Part shown: positions 8,175 to 15,373 of the stretch, piece by piece | Position numbering within the stretch: the first letter of the stretch is position 1 | Layout: every line of letters starts with the position of its first letter | Origin: PALSA-505 sp036501145 | GTDB lineage: Bacteria > Actinomycetota > Actinomycetes > Streptosporangiales > Streptosporangiaceae | Length of the DNA: 64,000 bases | Direction of reading: 5' to 3' | Assembly (NCBI GenBank): GCA_036501145.1 | Contig: DASYAV010000179.1 | Coordinates: 193,626-257,625, forward strand | The notes under the pieces: model-generated | What the model was told of the DNA's origin: nothing | Database searches by the model: none | Seen by the model: the letters and a program-made list of their open reading frames with translations, nothing else | Translations under genes and position numbers: made by a program

Positions 8175-9881
8175 GTGAGCGACGTACCTGATCACTACGA
8201 AGTCCTCGGCGTGCCCCGGGATGCCCCCACCATCGACATCGAGCGCGCCCGTAAGCGGCTGGCCCTGGTCTGGCATCCGGACCGGAACCAGGACCCGGAC
8301 GCCGCGGGGCACTTCGACGAGGTGCAGAAAGCGGCGGAGGTCCTGCGTGACCCCATCGCGCGGGCCGCCTACGATCGGGAATTCGCGCTGCGCGCCGCGA
8401 TGAGCCTTCCCCTCGACGTTCGCGATCGCCGTCCTGCGCAGCCGCCGCCCGCGCCTGCCTACACCGCTTCCTCCGGCCCTGGTTCCTCCGGCCCTGGTTC
8501 GTCCAGCGCTGGATCGTTCCGCACTGGTTCGTTCAGCACCGCATCCTCGGGTGCGGCTTCGTCTGGCGCGGCGTCTTCCGGCACGGCATGGCCCGGCACG
8601 GCACCGCCCGGCACGGGGCGGGCCCACGCCCGGCCCAGAAGGAGGTCGCGGTGGTGGCCGGCCTCCCGGAAGGGCAGGCTGTCGGCGGGGCTCGCGAGCC
8701 TGGCAGCGGTGGCGGGCATCGTCGCGGCCCTGCTGGCCGGCCAGGGGCATCCGGTCTCCCCGGCGCCGGCCTCGGCGACGACGCCGGTGCGGCAGGCCAG
8801 CGGGCCAGCCACCGCCGGCGCCGCGGGCGGCACCGGCTCAGGCACGCAGACGTTCCCGTTGCCGCAGTACACCCCGGGCCAGGCGGTCCTGCCGGTGAAC
8901 CACAGCCGGGTGCTGTCGGTCGGCCAGGGCATCACCCTGCTGTCCGCCGGGGGGCGTGTGCTCTGGCATGAGACCGCCCGGCTGAGTTCGCTCGACGCTA
9001 ACCCGGCCAGCAGCGCCGGGCCGCATGTCCTGCACAGCTGCCTGGTGGACGGCAACAGCTCGGGCCGCCGGTACGACTTCATCTCACTGGGCTCAGGGCG
9101 GCAGGCCGTCGTCACCGAAACCCAGGCGCGGGGGCCCGGGTCGATGGCGCTGACCAGCAACCGGGTGGCGCTGCCGGACGGCACCATCCGCAACCCGTGC
9201 ACCGCGGCCGTGCTCAGCCGGGCGGCACCCCGCGGAACGTTCCGCACCGCCGAGTGCCTGACCGGCTCGGTGGTTATCGGCACCAGCCGGTCAAGCCAGA
9301 TGGCGTGGAAGAACGGGCACAAGCTGTGGCAGCGGCGGACCAGCCACCCGGTGGTCTGCGACGGACGCGGATCGGTCCTCATGCTCAACCCCGCGGCCCA
9401 CAAGATCAGCCTGGTCGACCCGCTCACCGGGCGGGACCTGTGGACGGCCGCCGATCCGGGCTGCCCTAACGACTGCACCAGTTCCCCGGGCTCTTCCGTG
9501 CAGGTCCTGGGATCGGGTGGGACGGTGCTGTTCAGCGACGCGGATCAGGTCTTCGCGCTGGCGCACGGCAATGGAAAGCTGCTGTGGTACAAGCCGTCGC
9601 AATGCGCGCTGGCCGCCCGGGTCACGCCGTCGCCCGAGGTGCTGCTCGGCTCGTGCCCCGGCCAGTCCGGCGCCGCGACCGGGACTGCGGCTGGCACCGC
9701 GACAGGCACCGCGACCGTGACCGCCGCCGCGACCGGCGCGGTGGTCAGCACGGACACCGTCGGCGGCAACGGCTGCGGGCCGGGCCGCCAATGGGCGGCC
9801 AGCGCACGCCAGCTGATCGTGGTCTGCCCCGGCCCGTCCACCGGCCAGCGGAGCTATCAGGCCCGGCTCATCAACTGGTGA
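8175..9881 (+). CDS. J-domain protein with a single TM segment and an extracytoplasmic PQQ/propeller-like domain
   Basis: This 568-residue protein has three parts. Residues 5-75 are a J domain with the HPD motif at 34-36 (LVWHPDRNQD), which would stimulate an Hsp70 ATPase in the cytoplasm. Residues about 95-165 are a Ser/Gly/Thr/Pro linker of short repeats (SSGPG, SSGAA) ending in a basic patch. A membrane span lies at about 169-189. The remaining 380 residues are outside and contain blade-like strands (GGRVLWHETARL, GHKLWQRRT, TGRDLWTAADPG, NGKLLWYKPSQ) recalling PQQ-type propellers, with paired cysteines. GTG 8175 has GGAG eight bases upstream. J-domain identity is firm; the propeller call is by pattern. 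Confidence 0.82.
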   Translation: MSDVPDHYEVLGVPRDAPTIDIERARKRLALVWHPDRNQDPDAAGHFDEVQKAAEVLRDPIARAAYDREFALRAAMSLPLDVRDRRPAQPPPAPAYTASSGPGSSGPGSSSAGSFRTGSFSTASSGAASSGAASSGTAWPGTAPPGTGRAHARPRRRSRWWPASRKGRLSAGLASLAAVAGIVAALLAGQGHPVSPAPASATTPVRQASGPATAGAAGGTGSGTQTFPLPQYTPGQAVLPVNHSRVLSVGQGITLLSAGGRVLWHETARLSSLDANPASSAGPHVLHSCLVDGNSSGRRYDFISLGSGRQAVVTETQARGPGSMALTSNRVALPDGTIRNPCTAAVLSRAAPRGTFRTAECLTGSVVIGTSRSSQMAWKNGHKLWQRRTSHPVVCDGRGSVLMLNPAAHKISLVDPLTGRDLWTAADPGCPNDCTSSPGSSVQVLGSGGTVLFSDADQVFALAHGNGKLLWYKPSQCALAARVTPSPEVLLGSCPGQSGAATGTAAGTATGTATVTAAATGAVVSTDTVGGNGCGPGRQWAASARQLIVVCPGPSTGQRSYQARLINW

Positions 9882-9976
9882 CCGGGCCGGGCGGATGCCC
9901 GAATGTGAGACGGCCGATGACCGGTGACCGTGTGACCATCGGAACTGCGTCCGCAGGCCGACGAGAGCGAGGTGTC

Positions 9977-10660
9977 ATGGCGGAGACGGGCAACGGGGCA
10001 CCGCAGGACGCGATGCTGACCGTGCCGCTGGAGATGGAATCGGCGCGCGTCCTCGCCGACCAGGCAGCGATCATCAGTGATCTGCAGTTCGTCATGGACT
10101 GCTGCAAGCGGCTGCTGGACGAGCTGGACAAGCCGGAAGGCCAGCGTGACTCGGTCGTGCCGCACGCGCTGTGGTCGGCCGCGCTGGTGGCCTACGCCCG
10201 CTGCTTCGGCCGGAACAAGCGGTCCGGGCTGACCACCGAGGACGTGTACGGCCTGCCGCTGCAGGGCGCGGTGATGAAGTACCACCGGTGGGTCCTCAAA
10301 GAGCGCGGCAAGCTGGCCGTGCACCAGGCGAACCCGTTCGACGTGGCCAAGGTCGGCGCGGCGCTGTCACCGCCCGGCTCGGCCAAGCGCCGGATCGAGG
10401 GCATCGCCGTGCTGTCCGCCAGCCACGTCCTGGTGAACGACATCGGCGTGCGGCAGCTCGGCGGGCTGGCCTCGGAACTGGCCAAGCAGACCGCGGAGAA
10501 AGTGAAGACTCAGCAGGACGCGGTGCTCGCGGACGCACGGGAACTCAGCCTGGACGGCCTGTACCAGCTGCCCCCGATGCAGCCTTACCTCCCGGACGGC
10601 GGTGGGGCCCCGGACAGCGAGATCCCGGAAAGCTCGGCCCCGGAGGGCCAGCCGGGCTGA
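9977..10660 (+). CDS. Conserved-looking hypothetical protein
   Basis: I do not recognise this 227-residue soluble protein. It is predicted mainly helical, has no signal peptide or membrane span, and shows an ordered core (residues about 20-185) with Asp/Glu/Lys-rich amphipathic stretches such as VMDCCKRLLDELDKPEGQ and ASELAKQTAEKVKTQQDA, followed by a Pro/Gly/Glu-rich tail. ATG 9977 is preceded by GCGAGG. It stands alone between the J-domain gene and a minus-strand Uma2-family gene. Codon usage matches its neighbours, so it is a real gene, but no function can be proposed. Confidence 0.75.
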   Translation: MAETGNGAPQDAMLTVPLEMESARVLADQAAIISDLQFVMDCCKRLLDELDKPEGQRDSVVPHALWSAALVAYARCFGRNKRSGLTTEDVYGLPLQGAVMKYHRWVLKERGKLAVHQANPFDVAKVGAALSPPGSAKRRIEGIAVLSASHVLVNDIGVRQLGGLASELAKQTAEKVKTQQDAVLADARELSLDGLYQLPPMQPYLPDGGGAPDSEIPESSAPEGQPG

Positions 10661-10680
10661 GCCGGTCGGCGGCTGACCGC

Positions 10681-11259
10681 TCAGCGCGCGGTCACCCCGG
10701 CTACCAGGCGTGCGGGGACGACCTCAACCGGGAACGGCCGCGCCGTACGCAGCGTCTCGCCCGCGGCAGCCTGCCCGGTCTGCTCGTACCGGCCGTCGTG
10801 CAGCTCGAACACCGACACCTCGGGCCGCTGGAGGTCGGGGACGACGATCCAGTACGATGCGACCCCGAATGCCGCATAGGCGGCCTTCTTCCTGGTCAGG
10901 TCGATCAGCGCCGTGCTCGGCGAGCGAACCTCGACGGCCAGCAGCGGCGGTGCGGTGAGTTTCGCCCCGCCCACGTCGCCGCCGCGGGCCACGGTGAGGT
11001 CCGGATCGAACTCCGTGCGCCGGCTGAGCTGGACGGCAGGCTCGGCGATCACGAACATGTCCTCCGGGCAGGCGGCGAGCAGCACGGCACCCAGCCGGGT
11101 GGCCACGACCTGGTGGATCGTCCCAGGCCGGGGGCTCACGACGAGGACCCCGTCGATGAGCTCGTACCGGTGGCCGTCATCGGGCATCCGGTCGAGTTCG
11201 TCCGTGGTGAACGGCTGGCCGGCGGCCGGCCACGCCTCCGCGATGCTCACAACACTCAT
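10681..11259 (-). CDS. Uma2 family (DUF820) restriction-endonuclease-fold protein
   Basis: This 192-residue protein belongs to the Uma2/DUF820 group, which has a PD-(D/E)XK nuclease-like fold. The opening FTTDELDRMPDDGHRYELIDG is typical (shown here up to the family hallmark RYELIDG). The putative catalytic residues are the Asp in FDPDLTV, the Glu in LAVEVRSPST and the Lys in LTRKKAAYA. Such proteins are frequent in multiple copies in actinomycetes and cyanobacteria, often singly, and their biological role is unclear. GGGAGG lies at good spacing before ATG 11259. It converges with the hypothetical gene to its left and follows treX on the same strand after a 50-base gap. Confidence 0.85.
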   Translation of the reverse strand: MSVVSIAEAWPAAGQPFTTDELDRMPDDGHRYELIDGVLVVSPRPGTIHQVVATRLGAVLLAACPEDMFVIAEPAVQLSRRTEFDPDLTVARGGDVGGAKLTAPPLLAVEVRSPSTALIDLTRKKAAYAAFGVASYWIVVPDLQRPEVSVFELHDGRYEQTGQAAAGETLRTARPFPVEVVPARLVAGVTAR

Positions 11260-11309
11260 CTTGCCTCCCGCCGGTCATACCCGCCAATGTGGCCCGCGGC
11301 TCTGACAGT

Positions 11310-13451
11310 TCAGGATTCTGGCTCGTCCAGGCGGCGGAGCACGATCACCGAGCGGCCGGTCACCGGCACTGCGGCGCCGCTGTCCACCGTGTCGCCGCCC
11401 AGTTCGGGGTCGGTGGTATCCAGCACCGTCTCCCAGCGCTTGCCCCACTGCTTGGGCAGCGCCCAGTCCAGGCCGCCGCCCTGCGCGTTGAACAGCACCA
11501 GGAACGAGTCGTCGGTGATCCGCTGGCCATGCCGGTCCCGGTCGGTGATGGCCTCGCCGTTGAGGAAGATGCCGACCGCGCTGACCCGCGGGCTCTCCCA
11601 GTCCTCGTCGTTCATCTCGGTGCCGTCCGGCTTGAACCAGCCCAGGTCGATGGTGCCGCGGATGGGCCGGCCCTGGAACCAGTGCCGGCGGCACAGCACC
11701 GGGTGCTCGCGGCGCAGCGCGATGAGCCGCCGGGTGAACGCCAGCAGGCTCTCGTTCACCTGCTCCCAGTCGAACCAGGAGATCTCGTTGTCCTGGCAGT
11801 ACGCGTTGTTGTTGCCGCGCTGGGTGCGGCCGATCTCGTCCCCGCCGAGCAGCATCGTGACGCCCTGCGACAGGAACAGCGTCGCCAGGAAGTTCCGCTG
11901 CTGCCGGGCCCGCAGGGCCAGCACCTCGGGGTCGTCGGTGTCGCCTTCGACGCCGCAGTTCCAGGACCGGTTGAAGCTCTCCCCGTCCCGGTTGCCCTCG
12001 CCGTTCGCCTCGTTGTGCTTGTCGTTGTAGGAGACCAGGTCGCGCAGCGTGAAGCCGTCGTGCGCCGTGACGAAGTTGACGCTGGCCGTGGGGTAGCGGC
12101 TGTCGTCCTGGTACAGGTCTGAGCTGCCGGTGAGCCGGGAGGCGAACTCGCCGACCGTGCCGGGTTCGCCCCGCCAGAAGTCCCGCACCGTGTCCCGGTA
12201 CTTGCCGTTCCACTCCGACCACAGTGCCGGAAAGTTGCCCACCTGGTAGCCGCCCTCACCGATGTCCCAGGGCTCGGCGATGAGCTTGACCTGGGACACC
12301 ACCGGATCCTGCTGGATCAGGTCGAAGAACACCGACAGCCGGTCCACCTCGTGGAACTGCCGGGCCAGCGCGGATGCCAGGTCGAACCGGAAGCCGTCCA
12401 CGTGCATCTCGGTCACCCAGTAGCGCAGCGAGTCCATGATCAGCTGGAGGGTGTGCGGGTGCCCCACGTTCAGGCTGTTCCCGGTGCCGGTGGTGTCGTA
12501 GTAGAACCGCGGGTCCTCGGCCACCAGCCGGTAGTAGGCGGCGTTGTCGATGCCCTTCATCGACAGCACCGGCCCGAGGTGGTTGCCCTCGGCGGTGTGG
12601 TTGTAGACGACGTCGAGTATCACCTCGATGCCGGCCTCGTGCAGTGCCCGCACCATCGTCTTGAACTCGGCCACCTGCTCGCCACGGTCACCGCCGGCGG
12701 CGTACTCGTTGTGCGGGGCGAAGAAGCCGATCGAGTTGTACCCCCAGTAGTTCCGCAGCCCCTGGTCAACAAGGTGGGAGTCCTGCACGAACTGGTGCAC
12801 CGGCATCAGCTCCACCGCGGTCACCCCGAGATCGCGCAGGTGCTCGATGGCGGCCGGGTGGGCCAGCCCGGCATAGCTGCCGCGCTGTGCCTCCGGGACG
12901 TCGGGATGCCGCCTGGTGAACCCCTTGACGTGCATCTCGTAGATGACCGACTCGTTGAGCGGGATGCCCGGCGGCCGGTCGGTGCGCCAGTCGAAGTACG
13001 GGTTGTGCACGACCGCCTTGGGCACGTGCGGGGCGCTGTCGTCGTCGTTGCGGGAGTTCTCGTCGCCGAAGTTGTAAGGGAAGCAGGACCGGTCCCAGTC
13101 CACCTGGCCCTCGATGGCCTTGGCGTACGGGTCGAGCAGCAGCTTGGCCGGGTTACACCGCGCCCCGCGCTCGGCCGCCCACGGCCCGTGCACCCGGAAG
13201 CCGTACCGCTGGCCCGGGCTCACCCCCGGCAGGTAGCCGTGCCAGCAGGACGCGTCAACCTCGCGCAGCCGCACCCGCTGCTCGCGGCCCTCGTCGTCGA
13301 ACAGGCACAGCTCGACACCCTCCGCGACCTCGGAGAACAGCGAAAAGTTGGTCCCGGCGCCGTCGTAGGTCGCGCCCAGCGGGTAAGGCTGGCCGGGCCA
13401 GATCTCGGTCGGTGCCGCAGGGCGTCTTTCCGGCGAAACAGATGCCGTCAT
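11310..13451 (-). CDS. glgX: Glycogen debranching enzyme / isoamylase-type TreX
   Basis: This 713-residue GH13 enzyme hydrolyses alpha-1,6 branches in glycogen or phosphorylase limit dextrin to release linear maltodextrins. An N-terminal CBM48-like domain (residues about 12-110, GATYDGAGTNFSLFSE) precedes the barrel. GH13 regions are visible: VILDVVYNHTAEG, GFRFDLASAL with the nucleophile Asp, LIAEPWDIGEGG with the acid/base Glu, and TAHDGFTLRDL with the third acid. The start ATG 13451 opens directly at MTASVSP; an earlier ATG would add 20 unrelated residues. It is the last gene of a treY-treZ-treX cluster, where debranching feeds the other two enzymes. treX is an equally good name here. Confidence 0.93.
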   Translation of the reverse strand: MTASVSPERRPAAPTEIWPGQPYPLGATYDGAGTNFSLFSEVAEGVELCLFDDEGREQRVRLREVDASCWHGYLPGVSPGQRYGFRVHGPWAAERGARCNPAKLLLDPYAKAIEGQVDWDRSCFPYNFGDENSRNDDDSAPHVPKAVVHNPYFDWRTDRPPGIPLNESVIYEMHVKGFTRRHPDVPEAQRGSYAGLAHPAAIEHLRDLGVTAVELMPVHQFVQDSHLVDQGLRNYWGYNSIGFFAPHNEYAAGGDRGEQVAEFKTMVRALHEAGIEVILDVVYNHTAEGNHLGPVLSMKGIDNAAYYRLVAEDPRFYYDTTGTGNSLNVGHPHTLQLIMDSLRYWVTEMHVDGFRFDLASALARQFHEVDRLSVFFDLIQQDPVVSQVKLIAEPWDIGEGGYQVGNFPALWSEWNGKYRDTVRDFWRGEPGTVGEFASRLTGSSDLYQDDSRYPTASVNFVTAHDGFTLRDLVSYNDKHNEANGEGNRDGESFNRSWNCGVEGDTDDPEVLALRARQQRNFLATLFLSQGVTMLLGGDEIGRTQRGNNNAYCQDNEISWFDWEQVNESLLAFTRRLIALRREHPVLCRRHWFQGRPIRGTIDLGWFKPDGTEMNDEDWESPRVSAVGIFLNGEAITDRDRHGQRITDDSFLVLFNAQGGGLDWALPKQWGKRWETVLDTTDPELGGDTVDSGAAVPVTGRSVIVLRRLDEPES

Positions 13452-13537
13452 ATAGCGGGCAGTCCTTCCTATCCTGAACGGCTCCGCATTGAGCCGCCCG
13501 GCATGGTGCAAGGTCCCGCTGGGGTCAGGGCGGGGGG

Positions 13538-15265
13538 TCAGGCAGACACGATCGCGACCGTGTCGGGGGGGAGCACGATACCTGTCCCGGATGTCCGTAC
13601 CCGGGAATCGGACGCGGCGAGCAGTTCCGCTGCCGGGCCGGCAGGGAACACCCAGGTGCCCGTGCCGACGTTGGCGGCCACCGTCAGTTCGCCGCGCTGG
13701 ACGGTCAGCCAGCCACCCTGTTGATCGTATGCGGTCTGGACTCGTTCCAGCCGTGGATCGCTGAGTTCGGGGATGCGGCGGCGGAGCGCGATCAGCTCAC
13801 GGTACCAGTCCAGCAGCGCGGCGTGACGGCCGACCGACAGCTCGCCCCAGTCCAGCCGGGACCGGGAGAACGTGGCCGGATCCTGCGGGTCGGGCACGGC
13901 GGCCGGGTCCCAGCCGAACGACGCGAACTCGTGCCGCCGACCCTCGCTCACCGCCCGGCCGAGTTCCGGGCCGGGGTGGCCGGTGAAGTACTGGAACGGG
14001 GTGGAGGCGCCCCACTCCTCGCCCTGGAACAGCATCGGCACGAACGGCGCGGTGAGCAGCAGCGCGGCCGCCACGCGGAGCCGGCCGTCGCTCATCAGCG
14101 CGGCGCCGCGCTCGCCGGCCGCGCGGTTGCCGACCTGATCGTGGTTCTGCGTGCACACCACGAACTGGCTGCCGGCCAGCCCGGCGGGGGAGCGGCCGTG
14201 CGTGCGCTGCCGGTACGGGGAGTATGTGCCGTCGTAGACCCAGGCCTGCCGCAGCGCCTTGGCCAGCAGCGGCAGCGGGCCGAAGTCGCTGTAGTAGCCG
14301 TCCCGCTCGCCGGTCAGCGTGGCGTGCAGGGCGTGGTGCCACTCGTCGGCCCAGGCCGAGCCGAGCCCGTACCCGCCGACTTCGCGCGGCCGGACGAACC
14401 GCGGGGCGTTCAGGTCGCTCTCCGCGATCACGAACAGCGGCCGGTTCAGCCGGGCGGCCAGCGCGGCCACCTCGGCGGCCAGCTGCTCGCAGATGTGCGT
14501 GGCCGAGTCGTCCGCGATCGCGTGCACGGCGTCCAGCCGCAGCCCGTCGGCGTGGTAGTCGCGCAGCCAGCCCAGCGCGTTGTCCACCACGAAGCGGCGC
14601 ACCTCGTCGCTGCCGGGGCCGTCGAAGTTGACCGCGTCGCCCCAGTTGGTGCGGTGCACGGGGGAGAAGTACGGCCCGAACTCCGGCAGGTAGTTCCCGG
14701 CCGGCCCGAGATGGTTGTAGACGACGTCGATGACCACGCCGATGCCGCGTGCGTGTGCCGCGTCGATCAGCCGTTTCAGCCCGTCAGGGCCGCCGTAGGC
14801 GTGGTGCGGCGCGAACAGGTCCACGCCGTCATACCCCCAGCCGCGGTCGCCGGAGAACTCCGCAACCGGCATCAGCTCCATCGCGTCCACGCCGAGGCCG
14901 GCCAGGTGGTCGAGGTGGCCGATGGCCCCGTCGAAGGTGCCCTCGGCGCTGAACGTGCCGACATGGCACTCGTACAGCACCGCGCCGGGCAGCGGCACGC
15001 CACGCCAGCCCGCGTCCGTCCAGGTGAACGCGCCGTGGTCCACCACCCGGGACGGCCCGTCCACGCCGTGCGGCTGGAACGCCGACCGCGGGTCCGGCCG
15101 GGGCGGGCCGCCGTCCAGGCTGAACGCGTAGTCGGTGCCCGGCCCCGCGGCCTCGTCGGCGGCCTCCCACCAGCCGCCCGTGGCCGGGCTCATCGGCACC
15201 CGCCGCTCGCCCAGCACCAGCTCGACGCGCCGCGGCCGCGGCGCCCACACCCGGAACTCATGCAT
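13538..15265 (-). CDS. treZ: Malto-oligosyltrehalose trehalohydrolase
   Basis: This 575-residue GH13 enzyme releases trehalose from the end of malto-oligosyltrehalose made by TreY. Starting at HEFRVWAPRPRRVELVLGE (E-set domain), it proceeds into the barrel with VVIDVVYNHLGP, GLRLDAVHAI carrying the nucleophile Asp, and FVIAESDLN carrying the acid/base Glu, plus CTQNHDQVGNRA for the transition-state Asp. The AGNYLPEFGPYF segment after region I is characteristic of TreZ. ATG 15265 sits behind AAGGGGG; the longer reading upstream is Arg/Gly/Pro filler. It lies 108 bases after treY and 86 bases before glgX on the same strand, so all three are probably one transcript. Confidence 0.94.
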   Translation of the reverse strand: MHEFRVWAPRPRRVELVLGERRVPMSPATGGWWEAADEAAGPGTDYAFSLDGGPPRPDPRSAFQPHGVDGPSRVVDHGAFTWTDAGWRGVPLPGAVLYECHVGTFSAEGTFDGAIGHLDHLAGLGVDAMELMPVAEFSGDRGWGYDGVDLFAPHHAYGGPDGLKRLIDAAHARGIGVVIDVVYNHLGPAGNYLPEFGPYFSPVHRTNWGDAVNFDGPGSDEVRRFVVDNALGWLRDYHADGLRLDAVHAIADDSATHICEQLAAEVAALAARLNRPLFVIAESDLNAPRFVRPREVGGYGLGSAWADEWHHALHATLTGERDGYYSDFGPLPLLAKALRQAWVYDGTYSPYRQRTHGRSPAGLAGSQFVVCTQNHDQVGNRAAGERGAALMSDGRLRVAAALLLTAPFVPMLFQGEEWGASTPFQYFTGHPGPELGRAVSEGRRHEFASFGWDPAAVPDPQDPATFSRSRLDWGELSVGRHAALLDWYRELIALRRRIPELSDPRLERVQTAYDQQGGWLTVQRGELTVAANVGTGTWVFPAGPAAELLAASDSRVRTSGTGIVLPPDTVAIVSA

Positions 15266-15373
15266 CAGCCCCCTTACCTTCTTCCCCCGCGGCCGTCCCG
15301 GCTGCCGCGCCCGCGCCCGTACCCGCCACCGCACGTTGTGGATAACTACTTAGCCGGCAAGAAAGGCTCGCGA

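Noticed and set aside
8460..8640. Repetitive stretch considered as a mobile or minisatellite insertion
   Set aside because: It is an in-frame Ser/Gly/Ala linker of the J-domain protein, consistent with codon bias; no target duplications or terminal repeats are visible.
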